The notes under the pieces were generated by a model. That model did no database searches and had not been told where the DNA came from. It saw only the letters and a list, made by a program, of their open reading frames with translations. DNA of 64,000 nt from NCBI RefSeq assembly GCF_001746415.1, contig NZ_MEHJ01000001.1, positions 3,617,001 to 3,681,000 on the forward strand, read 5' to 3'. Every line of letters starts with the position of its first letter. Position 1 is the stretch's first letter. Both the position numbers and the translations under genes were made by a program. Below, piece after piece: positions 45,786 through 54,603 of this stretch. Source of the stretch: Streptomyces agglomeratus. GTDB taxonomy: Bacteria > Actinomycetota > Actinomycetes > Streptomycetales > Streptomycetaceae.

Positions 45786-46952
45786 ATGATCCGATTCGAG
45801 CACGTCACCAAGCGGTACGCCGACGGCACCACCGCCGTCGACGACCTGTCCTTCGAGGTGGCCGAGGGCGAACTGGTCACGCTCGTCGGGCCGTCCGGCT
45901 GCGGCAAGACCACCACCATGAAGATGGTGAACCGGCTCATCGAGCCGACCGGCGGGCGGATCTTCCTCGACGGGAAGGACATATCCACCGTCGACCCCGT
46001 CCGGCTCCGCCGCCGTATCGGTTACGTCATCCAGCAGGTGGGCCTGTTTCCCCACAAGACCGTCCTGGACAACACCGCGACCGTCCCGCACCTCCTCGGC
46101 GTCAAGCGCGCCAAGGCCCGTGAGCGTGCCGCCGAGCTCCTCGACCTCGTCGGCCTCGACCCGTCCGTGCACGGCGACCGGTACCCCGACCAGCTCTCCG
46201 GCGGCCAGCGCCAGCGCGTCGGCGTGGCCAGGGCCCTGGCCGCCGACCCGCCCGTACTGCTGATGGACGAGCCGTTCGGCGCGGTCGACCCGGTGGTCCG
46301 CGAGCATCTCCAGAACGAATTCCTGCGGCTCCAGTCCCAGGTGCGCAAGACCGTGCTGTTCGTGACGCACGACATCGAGGAGGCCGTCCGGCTCGGTGAC
46401 CGCATCGCCGTCTACGGGCAGGGCAGGATCGAGCAGTTCGACGCCCCGGCCGCCGTGCTCGGCGCGCCCGCCACCCCGTACGTCGCGGACTTCGTCGGCG
46501 CCGACCGCGGTCTCAAGCGCCTGTCCGTCACGCCCATCGAGCCGGGCGACCTGGAGCAGCCGCCCGTCGTCCACCTCGACGACCCCGTGCGGAAGGCGGC
46601 TTCGAAGCTGGCCGCCGAGGGCGCCCGCTGGGCCGTCGTACTGGACAGCTCCGACGACCTGCACGGCTGGATCTCCGCCGAGCAGGTCCGTGACGCGAGC
46701 GGGACCGTCCGCGAACACGCGCGCCGCATGGAGGCATGGCTGCCCGTCGGCGCCTCCCTCAAGCAGGCGTTCTCCACCATGCTCCAGCACGACGCCGGGT
46801 GGATCGCGGTCATCGACGAGGAGAGCGCGGGACGCTTCCTCGGCGTGCTCACACCGGCTCGTCTGCACGAGGCGCTGCGCCGTTCCATCGACGCCGACGC
46901 CCAGGACGTTCCCCGTACGGCGGTGGAGGTGCGGACGGTCAGCTCGCCCTGA
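45786..46952 (+). CDS. Osmolyte ABC transporter ATP-binding protein with tandem CBS domains
   Basis: This 388-aa ATPase of the ProV/OpuCA type has Walker A GPSGCGKTTT, Q-loop VIQQVGLFPH, signature LSGGQRQR, Walker B VLLMDEPFGAVDP and H-loop FVTHDIEEA. The C-terminal part (about 258-375) holds two CBS repeats (VVHLDDPVRKAASKLAAEG and LPVGASLKQAFSTMLQHDAG). In other bacteria CBS domains of OpuCA sense ionic strength or bind c-di-AMP. It is divergent from the permease genes, an unusual split for one transporter. The ATG at 45786 matches MIRFEHVTKRYADG. Its end overlaps the convergent esterase by 14 bp. Confidence 0.92.
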   Translation: MIRFEHVTKRYADGTTAVDDLSFEVAEGELVTLVGPSGCGKTTTMKMVNRLIEPTGGRIFLDGKDISTVDPVRLRRRIGYVIQQVGLFPHKTVLDNTATVPHLLGVKRAKARERAAELLDLVGLDPSVHGDRYPDQLSGGQRQRVGVARALAADPPVLLMDEPFGAVDPVVREHLQNEFLRLQSQVRKTVLFVTHDIEEAVRLGDRIAVYGQGRIEQFDAPAAVLGAPATPYVADFVGADRGLKRLSVTPIEPGDLEQPPVVHLDDPVRKAASKLAAEGARWAVVLDSSDDLHGWISAEQVRDASGTVREHARRMEAWLPVGASLKQAFSTMLQHDAGWIAVIDEESAGRFLGVLTPARLHEALRRSIDADAQDVPRTAVEVRTVSSP

Positions 46953-48051
46953 GCCGGGCGCTCATCCACTCCATGGCGGCCGGTATCTCGCGCCGCCAGG
47001 TGCCGAAGTTGTGGCCGCCGTTGTCCAGGGTGATCGAGGAGACCCGCGCCGGCGGCCTCACCTTCCCGACGAACTTCACCGTGTCCCGGAGATTTTCCTC
47101 GCCCTGCCTCGAACTGGTCACGAGGAACGACGTCTTCGACGGCTTCACATGGTCCAGGCTCCACATCAGGTCGGCCCGGTTGCGCTCGGTCCTGTCGCCG
47201 TGGAAGAGGTCGCCGGTCGTCGGGTCCTCCGCCGCCCTGTAGTACGCGGACAGACCGGCGCCCGCGCCGAAGGTCCCCGGGTGGTGGATGGCGAACTTCA
47301 GGGCGCAGTAACCGCCGGTGGAATTCCCGATGACGCCCCAGTTCCGAGGCTTGGTGCCCACCCGGTAGGACTCCGACACCGCCTTGGGGATGTCCTTGGC
47401 GAGGAAGGTCTCGGTCTGCGGGCCGCCGGGCACGTTCACGCACTCGGTGTCCCGCGGCGGCGCCACGGTGGGCCGCAGCATCACCAGGATCATGGGCTGC
47501 ATCGTGCCCTTCTGCGCCTGGGTGTGGGCGGTTCGCGGGTAACGCAGGCCCTTGAGCAGGTTCTCGGCCGTGCCCGGGTAGCCGGTGAGCACGAGGGCCG
47601 CCGGGAAGGTCTTCCCGGCGTACTGCGGCCAGAAATACTCGGGGGGCAGATAGACGTACGCCTGGCTCGCTATCTTCGAGTGCTCGCCCGCTATGACGAC
47701 CTTCTGTATCTGGCCCCCCACGGCCGGCTTGGACCCGCCCTGCACATCCATGCCCTGCGTGGCGACGACCGTGAGGTCCCTGGCGCCGGCCGAGTGGTCG
47801 ACGACGACACCCAGCTCGGTCTCCTGGCCGAAGAGGTCGGTCCAGGAGCCGTAGAAGAGGAAGGACTTGTTCGCGGCGAGCCCCAGCGTGGCGAAGAGCA
47901 GCAACTGGGTCACGAGGAGCAGACCGACCCTGCCCAGTACGGCACGCCAATTGCGGCCCGCCAGGCGGGGCCAGAGCGCGACGGTGGAGACGAACAGCAC
48001 CACTGCCAGCACGGCGGCGAGCGCCAGAACCTTGTTACTGGTGAGGCCCAT
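46939..48051 (-). CDS. Membrane-anchored esterase (Esterase D/antigen 85 type)
   Basis: This 370-aa alpha/beta hydrolase has two N-terminal membrane segments (about residues 6-28 and 38-60) and the enzymatic domain outside. YVYLPPEYFWPQYAGKTFPA, the nucleophile elbow GVIGNSTGGYCALKF (GxSxG-like), FLVTSSRQGEENLRD and the catalytic His region GGHNFGTW match the PF00756 family. In mycobacteria members are mycolyltransferases, but Streptomyces has no mycolates, so a carboxylesterase or wall-ester role is more likely. The ATG is at 48049-48051. Confidence 0.82.
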   Translation of the reverse strand: MGLTSNKVLALAAVLAVVLFVSTVALWPRLAGRNWRAVLGRVGLLLVTQLLLFATLGLAANKSFLFYGSWTDLFGQETELGVVVDHSAGARDLTVVATQGMDVQGGSKPAVGGQIQKVVIAGEHSKIASQAYVYLPPEYFWPQYAGKTFPAALVLTGYPGTAENLLKGLRYPRTAHTQAQKGTMQPMILVMLRPTVAPPRDTECVNVPGGPQTETFLAKDIPKAVSESYRVGTKPRNWGVIGNSTGGYCALKFAIHHPGTFGAGAGLSAYYRAAEDPTTGDLFHGDRTERNRADLMWSLDHVKPSKTSFLVTSSRQGEENLRDTVKFVGKVRPPARVSSITLDNGGHNFGTWRREIPAAMEWMSARLRAS

Positions 48052-48191
48052 GATGAGGAGAAAGCTTTCTGCCTGAGAATTTCCCGGGAGCGAGTGAACC
48101 CGCTCCCCGGATGAGCCGTCCTAGAGAGCGCAAATTGTCCGGCTGCTTTCGGCCCAAGGACAGAAATTATCTCGCGGAGCCACGGGAAGCG

Positions 48192-50045
48192 ATGTCTATC
48201 AGGCTAGATGGGGATAAAACCGGAGCGGTTCCCGGTCGGGTACGCCGGATCCTGCGGGGTCCGAGGCCCGAACGCGTCCCCTCCCTCGTCGGTACGGCCT
48301 GCACCTTCGTGGGCTTCCTCGACATCGCCGCCGGCGTCTTCCCGCGATTCCGGCACAGCCGGATGCACGCCTTCGCCGAGGTACTGCCCGGAGCGCTCGG
48401 CCCGTTCGCGGCCGCTCTCGCGATCAGCGCGGGCGTCCTGCTGCTGCTGCTCGCGCACGGCCTCAAGCGCCACAAGCGCCGCGCCTGGCGGGCCGCCGTG
48501 GTCCTGCTGCCCGCCGGGGCGGCCGCGCAGTTCGCGTACCGCAACTCGGTCATCGGCGTACTCATCTCGCTCGCCCTGCTCGCTCTCCTGCTGCGCCACC
48601 GGGGCGAGTTCGCCGCCCTGCCCGACCCGCGCAGCCGCTGGAAGGCGCTCGCGAACTTCTTCCTCCTCGGCGCGGGCTCGCTCGGGCTGGGTCTGGTCAT
48701 CGTCAGCTCGCACCCGGCGAAGGTCATCGGCGACCCGAGCGTGGCGGAGCGCCTGGAGCACGTCCTGTACGGGCTGTTCGGCTTCGAGGGCCCGGTCGAC
48801 TACGCGGGCCGGGTCTCCTGGACCGTCGGCTACTCGCTCGGCGCGCTGGGCCTGCTCACCGCCGTCACGACCATCTATCTGGCCCTGCGGCCCGAGCACC
48901 CGGCGGCGCGCCTCACCGCCGACGACGAGCAGCGGCTGCGCGAGCTGCTGGCCCGGCACGGCGGCCGCGACTCCCTCGGCCACTTCGCGCTGCGCCACGA
49001 CAAGGCGGTCGTCTTCTCCCCCAGCGGCAAGGCCGCCGTCACCTACCGCGTGGTCTCCGGCGTGATGCTCGCCAGCGGCGACCCGATCGGCGACGTCGAG
49101 GCGTGGCCGGGCGCCATCGAACGATTCATGGACGAGGCCAAGGCCCACTCCTGGACCCCCGCCGTGATGGGGTGCAGCGAGACCGGCGGCGAGGTGTGGA
49201 CCCGCGAGACCGGGCTCGACGCGCTGGAGCTCGGGGACGAAGCGGTGGTGCACGTGCCGGATTTCTCCTTGGCCGGGCGCGCCATGCGGAACGTACGCCA
49301 GATGGTCAAACGCATTGAGCGGGGCGGCTACGAGACGCGCGTACGCCGCGTCGGCGACCTCGGTGAGGCGGAGCTGGAGCGCGTGCGCAGGGCCGCCGCC
49401 GACTGGCGCGGCACCGACACCGAGCGCGGCTTCTCCATGGCGCTCGGCCGCATCGGGGAGCCCGGCGACGGGGACTGCGTGATCGCGACGGCCCACAAAG
49501 CGGCGGACGGCGGGCACGGCCAGGAGTCACCGTACGGAGACCTGAAGGCCGTACTCCACTTCGTCCCCTGGGGCACGGACGGGATGTCCCTGGACCTGAT
49601 GCGCCGTGACCGCTCCGCCGATCCCGGCATGAACGAACTGCTGATCGTCGCCGCGCTCCAGGCCGCGCCGCGCCTGGGCGTCGACCGAGTCTCCCTCAAC
49701 TTCGCGATGTTCCGCTCGGCGCTGGCACGCGGCGAGAAGATCGGGGCGGGGCCGGTACTGCGCGTGTGGCGCGGCCTGCTGGTGTTCCTCTCCCGCTGGT
49801 TCCAGATCGAGTCGCTGTACAAGTTCAACGCCAAGTTCCGGCCGCGGTGGGAGCCGCGGTTCGTGGTCTTCCGCACCACCCGCGACCTGCCGCGCATCGG
49901 TTTCGCCGCGATGCAGGCGGAGGGCTTCGTCACGCTGGGCCTGCCCCGCCCGTTCGCCCGCCCGGCCGCGGCGGGCCGGCGGCGGCCGTGCGCCCACCTC
50001 GAACAGGTGCGGGTGCGCCACGAGGCCGGGCAGCCGGCCGCCTGA
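48192..50045 (+). CDS. MprF-like phosphatidylglycerol aminoacyltransferase (DUF2156)
   Basis: This 617-aa protein has about six N-terminal hydrophobic segments (residues 30-245), then the soluble LPG_synthase_C/DUF2156 domain (about 255-590): FALRHDKAVVFSPSGKAAVT, WTPAVMGCSETGGEVWTRET, MSLDLMRRDRSADPGMNELL and FNAKFRPRWEPRFVVFR. Family members transfer lysine or alanine from aminoacyl-tRNA to phosphatidylglycerol, giving resistance to cationic peptides. No LysRS domain is fused, unlike mycobacterial LysX. The start is taken at the ATG at 48192 (MSIRLDGD). Confidence 0.85.
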   Translation: MSIRLDGDKTGAVPGRVRRILRGPRPERVPSLVGTACTFVGFLDIAAGVFPRFRHSRMHAFAEVLPGALGPFAAALAISAGVLLLLLAHGLKRHKRRAWRAAVVLLPAGAAAQFAYRNSVIGVLISLALLALLLRHRGEFAALPDPRSRWKALANFFLLGAGSLGLGLVIVSSHPAKVIGDPSVAERLEHVLYGLFGFEGPVDYAGRVSWTVGYSLGALGLLTAVTTIYLALRPEHPAARLTADDEQRLRELLARHGGRDSLGHFALRHDKAVVFSPSGKAAVTYRVVSGVMLASGDPIGDVEAWPGAIERFMDEAKAHSWTPAVMGCSETGGEVWTRETGLDALELGDEAVVHVPDFSLAGRAMRNVRQMVKRIERGGYETRVRRVGDLGEAELERVRRAAADWRGTDTERGFSMALGRIGEPGDGDCVIATAHKAADGGHGQESPYGDLKAVLHFVPWGTDGMSLDLMRRDRSADPGMNELLIVAALQAAPRLGVDRVSLNFAMFRSALARGEKIGAGPVLRVWRGLLVFLSRWFQIESLYKFNAKFRPRWEPRFVVFRTTRDLPRIGFAAMQAEGFVTLGLPRPFARPAAAGRRRPCAHLEQVRVRHEAGQPAA

Positions 50046-50055
50046 TCCGCTTCGC

Positions 50056-50979
50056 TCAGCCGACGCTGATCGCGATCTTGCCGCGGGTGTGGCCCTCCAT
50101 GCTCAGCCGCAGGGCGTCGGCGGCCTCCGCCAGCGGGAAGACGGCGGCGACCTCGACGGACAGCGCGCCGCGCTCGGCCAGCTCCGTCAGCGCCGTCAGG
50201 TCGGCGGCGTCGGGGCGTACGAAGACGTAGCTGCCGCCGAGGCCCACCACGGCGCCGTCCGCGACGGACGCCAGCCGGCCCCCGGGCGCGAGCAGCTCGG
50301 GCGAGATCTTCAGCGCCTCACCGCCGACGAGGTCGAGCACGGCGTCGACGCCCTCGGGCGCGAGCGCCTTGACGCGGTCGGCCAGTCCGTCGCCGTACGC
50401 CACCGGGACGGCCCCCAGGGAGCGCAGGAAGTCGTGGTTGCGCTCGCTCGCCGTGCCGATGACCCGCGCCCCGAGGGTGCGCGCGATCTGCACCGCGAGG
50501 GCCCCGACGCCGCCGGCCGCCGCGTGCACCAGTACGGTCTCCCCTTCGGTGACCTGGAGCCGGTGGAGCGCCTGGTACGCGGTGAGGCCGGCCAGCGGCA
50601 GCCCCGCGGCCTCCTCGAAGGAGAGGTTGGCGGGCTTGCGGGCGAGCGTGCGCACGGGGGCGGCGACGTACTCGGCGAACGTGCCGCGCGAGACGAAGTC
50701 CTCCCGTACGTACCCGATGACCTCGTCACCCGGCGCGAACTCGGTCACTCCGACGCCCACCTGCTCCACCACACCGGCGACGTCCCAGCCGGGCACTACG
50801 GGGAAGACGGCGTCGAGCGCGGCGTCGAGGTAACCGGCCTGGATCTTCCAGTCGACGGGGTTGACCGCGGCGGCCCTGACGCGGACCAGGACGGCGTCCG
50901 GACCGACCTTCGGGTCCCGGACGTCGGTGTACTCGAGAACGTCCGGGCCGCCGTACGTGCCGTAGGTGATCGCCTTCAT
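50056..50979 (-). CDS. Zinc-independent MDR-family NADP oxidoreductase (quinone-reductase-like)
   Basis: This 307-aa medium-chain dehydrogenase/reductase starts MKAITYGTYGGPDVLEYTDV, has NPVDWKIQAGYLD, VVPGWDVAGVVEQVG, VLVHAAAGGVGALAVQIA (NADPH-binding motif) and GKIAISVG at the end. Zinc ligands are absent, so it belongs with quinone oxidoreductases. It is divergent from a MarR gene, with a 21-bp palindrome 42 bp upstream of its start. Induction by electrophiles or quinones through MarR is a sensible inference. Confidence 0.88.
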   Translation of the reverse strand: MKAITYGTYGGPDVLEYTDVRDPKVGPDAVLVRVRAAAVNPVDWKIQAGYLDAALDAVFPVVPGWDVAGVVEQVGVGVTEFAPGDEVIGYVREDFVSRGTFAEYVAAPVRTLARKPANLSFEEAAGLPLAGLTAYQALHRLQVTEGETVLVHAAAGGVGALAVQIARTLGARVIGTASERNHDFLRSLGAVPVAYGDGLADRVKALAPEGVDAVLDLVGGEALKISPELLAPGGRLASVADGAVVGLGGSYVFVRPDAADLTALTELAERGALSVEVAAVFPLAEAADALRLSMEGHTRGKIAISVG

Positions 50980-51020
50980 GGTGGTGCTCCTGTGGGTGTG
51001 CTGTGGTGACTGGGGGAAGT

Positions 51021-51041
51021 TTGCTTGAGCATCTCAAGCAA
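51021..51041. promoter_or_regulatory. MarR-type operator, perfect palindrome
   Basis: TTGCTTGAG, CAT spacer, CTCAAGCAA: perfect 9-bp arms. It lies between the divergent oxidoreductase and marR genes. Form and length are those expected of a MarR dimer site. Confidence 0.75.
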
Positions 51042-51064
51042 CTGAAAAGACCGTAGACCTCAAC

Positions 51065-51081
51065 CTTTGAGATAGTCAAGC
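51065..51081. promoter_or_regulatory. Second, weaker MarR-type half-site pair
   Basis: CTTTGAGATAGTCAAGC has TTGA/TCAA arms and the TTGAGAT/TCAAG words of the first site. It lies 22 bp upstream of the marR ATG, where binding would block transcription of marR itself. Confidence 0.5.
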
Positions 51082-51102
51082 TTCGCGCGCTAAGCTGGTG
51101 CC

Positions 51103-51555
51103 ATGGCAGAGACGATCAGGACGATCCCCACCAAGGCACAGCTCATGGAGCGGCTCGCCGACTCCTTCAGCGGCTACTACGGCGACTTCTCCGTCGCCGC
51201 CGCCGACGCCGGCCTCAGCGCCAGCCAGGCCAAGACCCTCGGCGTGCTGCGCACGGCCCCCGCCTCGATGCGCGCCCTCGCGACCGTGCTGGCCTGCGAC
51301 GCGTCCAACATCACCGGCATCGTCGACCGGCTGGAGAAGCGCGATCTCGTACGCCGCGAGGTCAGCCCCAGCGACCGCCGGGTCAAGAACGTGGTGCTCA
51401 CCACCGCCGGCGAGGAGACCGTCGACGCCATCCGGGCCCGTATGCACACCACGCACGAGGCCCTGGACGCCCTGGACGACGCCGACCGCACCGCCCTCTA
51501 CGACCTCCTCGGGCGCGTCTTCTGCGGTTCGCGCGGTCCGGGGACCACCACCTGA
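51103..51555 (+). CDS. MarR family transcriptional regulator
   Basis: This 150-aa winged-helix regulator has helical dimerisation ends and a central HTH: SASQAKTLGVLRTAPASMRA, VLACDASNITGIVDRLEKRD (recognition helix) and RREVSPSDRRVKNVVLTTAG (wing). The ATG at 51103 is followed by SIVETIRT-like family sequence in modified form (AETIRTIPTKAQLMERLADS). It is divergent from the oxidoreductase and downstream of two palindromic sites, so autoregulation is likely. folP begins 16 bp after its stop and may be cotranscribed. Confidence 0.9.
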   Translation: MAETIRTIPTKAQLMERLADSFSGYYGDFSVAAADAGLSASQAKTLGVLRTAPASMRALATVLACDASNITGIVDRLEKRDLVRREVSPSDRRVKNVVLTTAGEETVDAIRARMHTTHEALDALDDADRTALYDLLGRVFCGSRGPGTTT

Positions 51556-51571
51556 CGCCTACGCTGGACGC

Positions 51572-52441
51572 ATGAGTACGTTGCGCACGCGTGGCCGGGT
51601 CGAGGGTCTGCCGGAGTGGGACCGCTGTGCGGTGATGGGGGTCGTCAACGTGACGCCCGACTCCTTCTCCGACGGCGGGCGCTGGTTCGACACGACGGCC
51701 GCGGTCAAGCGCGGCCTGGACCTCGTCGCCGAGGGAGCCGACCTGATCGACGTCGGCGGCGAGTCGACCCGGCCCGGCGCCTCCCGCGTCGACGCCGACG
51801 AGGAGCTGAAGCGGGTGATCCCGGTGGTGCGCGGCCTCGCGTCCGAAGGTGTCACCGTCTCCGTGGACACCATGCGCGCCGCCGTCGCCGAACAGGCGGT
51901 CGCGGCCGGCGCGGTCCTGGTCAACGACGTCAGCGGCGGCCTCGCCGACCCCGCCATGATCCCCGCCGTCGCGGCGGCCGGAGCCCCCTTCGTCGTCATG
52001 CACTGGCGCGGCTTCAGTGAGCAGATGAACAGCCGCGCGGTGTACGCCGACGTCGTGAGCGAGGTCGTCGCCGAGCTGCACGCGCGCGTGGAGGCCGTCG
52101 TCGCGGGCGGCATCGCCCCCGAACGCATCGTCGTCGACCCGGGCCTGGGCTTCGCGAAACAGGCCGAACACGATCTCGCCCTGGTCGCCCGGCTCGGCGC
52201 CCTGCGCGCCCTCGGGCGCCCTCTCCTGGTGGCCGCCTCCCGCAAGCGGTTCCTCGGCCACGTCCTGGCGGCCTCCGCCGGCGAGGGTGCCGCCCCACCG
52301 CCCGCGCGTGAACGGGACGCCGCCACCGCCGCCGTCTCCGCCATCGCCGCCCACGAGGGCGCCTGGGCGGTACGCGTGCACGAGGTACGGGCGACCGCCG
52401 ACGCCGTACGGGTCGCCAGGGCCGTAGAGGGCGCCCTGTGA
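51572..52441 (+). CDS. folP: Dihydropteroate synthase FolP
   Basis: FolP joins p-aminobenzoate and dihydropterin pyrophosphate. The 289-aa TIM-barrel has MGVVNVTPDSFSDGGRWFDT, IDVGGESTRPGASRV, ILVNDVSGG-like AVLVNDVSGGLAD, VVMHWRGF, VVDPGLGFAKQAEHDL and VAASRKRFLGHVL. The ATG at 51572 is 16 bases after the marR stop. Its GTGA end overlaps the next gene by four bases, so the folate genes are translated as a coupled set. Target of sulphonamides. Confidence 0.95.
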   Translation: MSTLRTRGRVEGLPEWDRCAVMGVVNVTPDSFSDGGRWFDTTAAVKRGLDLVAEGADLIDVGGESTRPGASRVDADEELKRVIPVVRGLASEGVTVSVDTMRAAVAEQAVAAGAVLVNDVSGGLADPAMIPAVAAAGAPFVVMHWRGFSEQMNSRAVYADVVSEVVAELHARVEAVVAGGIAPERIVVDPGLGFAKQAEHDLALVARLGALRALGRPLLVAASRKRFLGHVLAASAGEGAAPPPARERDAATAAVSAIAAHEGAWAVRVHEVRATADAVRVARAVEGAL

Positions 52442-52890
52442 GCCGCGCGCGCACGGACGCCGAACAGGTCGAAGTGGTCAACACGGCGTTCTACGAGGCC
52501 GTGGAGCGCGGCGACTTCGAAGAGCTGTCGGCGATCTGGCTGGACGACGAGATCTCCTGCGTCCACCCGGGCTGGCCGGTGCTGTCGGGGCGGGGCGAGG
52601 TCCTGCGCTCGTACGCCCTGATCATGGCGAACACGGAGTACATCCAGTTCTTCCTCACCGACGTGAAGGTGACCGTCCTCGGCGACACCGCCCTGGTGGT
52701 CTGCACCGAGAACACCCTCAGCGGCGGCCCGGCCGAGGAGGCGGGCGAACTGGGCCCGCTCGTCGGCCAGCTGATCGTGGCCACCAATGTGTTCCGCCGC
52801 ACAGAGGACGGCTGGAAGCTGTGGTCGCACCACGGCTCCCCCGTTCTGGCCGAAAACGGTGAGGAAGAGGACGACGAGACACCCGCCTGA
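52438..52890 (+). CDS. NTF2-like/SnoaL-like protein
   Basis: This 150-aa protein has an NTF2/SnoaL fold: EQVEVVNTAFYEAVERGDFE, WLDDEISCVHPGWPVLSGRG, EYIQFFLTDVKVTVLGDTAL and ATNVFRRTEDGWKLWSHHGS. The start GTG overlaps the folP stop by four bases, which makes co-translation with folP likely. The C-terminus is acidic (EENGEEEDDETPA-like). Members with this fold range from ketosteroid isomerases to binding proteins; no catalytic dyad is certain here. It sits between folP and folB in a folate operon. Confidence 0.8.
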   Translation: MSRARTDAEQVEVVNTAFYEAVERGDFEELSAIWLDDEISCVHPGWPVLSGRGEVLRSYALIMANTEYIQFFLTDVKVTVLGDTALVVCTENTLSGGPAEEAGELGPLVGQLIVATNVFRRTEDGWKLWSHHGSPVLAENGEEEDDETPA

Positions 52891-53080
52891 GTGGGTAGGG
52901 GCCTGTGGAAGGTTGGCGTCCGGGGCCCCTGGGTATGGGCGGCTACCAGCCCCAAGAGCTTCTGTCCATAGCCCCCGTGGGCGTCCGGTGTCAGTGCTCG
53001 CAGGTAGATTCGGGTAAGGGTGGCAGGCCGACCGCACTCGGCAGGCGCCCTCGTTCTCTACGACAGCAGGAGTGATTCGC

Positions 53081-53440
53081 GTGGATCGTGTCGCGCTGCG
53101 CGGCCTCAAGGCCCGCGGGCACCACGGCGTGTTCCCCCGGGAGCGTGAGGAAGGCCAGACCTTCATCGTGGACCTGGTTCTCAGCCTCGACACCCGCCCC
53201 GCGGCGGCCGACGACGACCTGGCGAAGACCGTGCACTACGGAGTCGTGGCGGAAGAGGTCGTGGACGTCGTCCAGGGCGAGCCGGTCGACCTGATCGAGA
53301 CACTGGCCGAGCGGATCGCCCAGCAGTGCCTCAAGCACGCCGGGGTGAAGGAGGTCGAGGTCTGCGTCCACAAGCCGGATGCCCCGATCACGGTGCCCTT
53401 CGACGACGTGACCATCACCATCACCCGGAGCCGAGTATGA
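53081..53440 (+). CDS. folB: Dihydroneopterin aldolase FolB
   Basis: FolB cleaves dihydroneopterin to 6-hydroxymethyl-dihydropterin. The 119-aa protein has MDRVALRGLKARGHHGVFPR, REEGQTFIVDLVL, TVHYGVVAEEVVDVV, LIETLAERIAQQCL and VHKPDAPITVPFDDV with the catalytic Lys. The GTG at 53081 has AGGAG eight bases upstream. Its stop overlaps folK by four bases. It is preceded by about 190 bp without a gene, possibly holding its own promoter. Confidence 0.93.
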   Translation: MDRVALRGLKARGHHGVFPREREEGQTFIVDLVLSLDTRPAAADDDLAKTVHYGVVAEEVVDVVQGEPVDLIETLAERIAQQCLKHAGVKEVEVCVHKPDAPITVPFDDVTITITRSRV

Positions 53441-54036
53441 ACCGCACAACGAGCGACCCGACCGTGCAGCCGGTGCCCGCCTCCGTGGTGGAACAGGTCG
53501 ACGCTGCGGACATCACGCTGTCCAACCCCAAATGGGCCGTGATCTCCCTCGGCTCGAACCTGGGCAACCGCCTGGAGACCCTCCAGGGCGCGATCGACGC
53601 CCTGGAGGACACCCCCGGCCTGCGCGTGAAGGCCGTCTCCCCGGTGTACGAGACCGAGCCCTGGGGCGTCGACCCCGGCTCCCAGCCGTCGTACTTCAAC
53701 GCGGTCGTCGTCATCAAGACCACCCTGCCGCCGGCCTCGCTGCTGGAGCGCGGCCAGGCCATCGAGGAAGCCTTCGACCGGGTCCGGGAGGAGCGCTGGG
53801 GTCCGCGCACGATCGACGTCGACATCGTGGCGTACGCCGATGTGGTGTCCGAGGACCCGCTCCTCACCCTCCCGCACCCGCGCGCCCACGAGCGCGCCTT
53901 CGTGCTGGCCCCGTGGCACGACGTGGACCCGCAGGCGCAGCTGCCCGGCCGCGGCCCCGTGGGGGACCTGCTGAACGGCGTCGGCGCCACCGGCGTACTC
54001 GCCCGCCCCGATCTGGAACTCCGACTGCCCGAGTAG
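53437..54036 (+). CDS. folK: 2-amino-4-hydroxy-6-hydroxymethyldihydropteridine diphosphokinase FolK
   Basis: FolK transfers pyrophosphate from ATP to the pterin. The 199-aa protein has a 30-residue N-terminal extension, then WAVISLGSNLGNRLETLQG, SPVYETEPWGVDPGSQPSYF, ERWGPRTIDVDIVAY and LPHPRAHERAFVLAPWHDV. All core substrate-binding residues of the family motifs are present. It overlaps folB by four bases. The DUF3180 gene follows after 80 bp. Confidence 0.94.
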   Translation: MNRTTSDPTVQPVPASVVEQVDAADITLSNPKWAVISLGSNLGNRLETLQGAIDALEDTPGLRVKAVSPVYETEPWGVDPGSQPSYFNAVVVIKTTLPPASLLERGQAIEEAFDRVREERWGPRTIDVDIVAYADVVSEDPLLTLPHPRAHERAFVLAPWHDVDPQAQLPGRGPVGDLLNGVGATGVLARPDLELRLPE

Positions 54037-54116
54037 TCGTTAGGCTGACGGACGGCAACGACCGGACGCGTGATCGTGACCGGCTGTGACATGAACCGAT
54101 GTGAGGGGCGCTCTCG

Positions 54117-54599
54117 GTGAAGCAACTTCGGCTCGGGGTACTGGCCGGTCTCTTCGCCGTGGCCGGCGTCCTGTCCTGGGGCGGCGCCCGGCTCTGGGAC
54201 ACGTTCGGCACGCTGCCGAGCGTCCCGCTGGCGGCGCCCGTGGTGCTTGCCGTGATCGCCGTCGTGCTCCTGGCGACCGCGCTGTCGATCCGCTCCCGGC
54301 TGCGCGCCCAGCGGGAGCGCCGGCCGGGCGCGAAGGGCGTGGAGCCGCTGATGGCGGCCCGCGCGGTGGTATTCGGCCAGGCGAGCGCGCTGGTCGCGTC
54401 GCTGGTCTGCGGCATGTACGGCGGCGTGGGCGTCTACCTGCTGATGAACAGCCTCGACGTACCCGCCCGCCGCGACCAGGCCATCTACGCGGGCCTGGCC
54501 GTGCTGGCAGGCGCCGGCGTCGTCGCGGCGGCCTTCTTCCTGGAGCGGGTCTGCAAGCTCCCGGACGACGAGGAAACGGGCGCCGCCCCTACAGCCTGA
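54117..54599 (+). CDS. DUF3180 family membrane protein
   Basis: This 160-aa membrane protein has four hydrophobic segments (about residues 5-22, 37-55, 83-108 and 123-143). LGVLAGLFAVAGVLSWGGAR and RAVVFGQASALVASLVCGMY are the family landmarks. It starts at the GTG at 54117. DUF3180 proteins are found next to folK throughout actinobacteria, yet no function is known; folate or pterin transport has not been shown. Confidence 0.85.
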   Translation: MKQLRLGVLAGLFAVAGVLSWGGARLWDTFGTLPSVPLAAPVVLAVIAVVLLATALSIRSRLRAQRERRPGAKGVEPLMAARAVVFGQASALVASLVCGMYGGVGVYLLMNSLDVPARRDQAIYAGLAVLAGAGVVAAAFFLERVCKLPDDEETGAAPTA

Positions 54600-54603
54600 G
54601 CCC

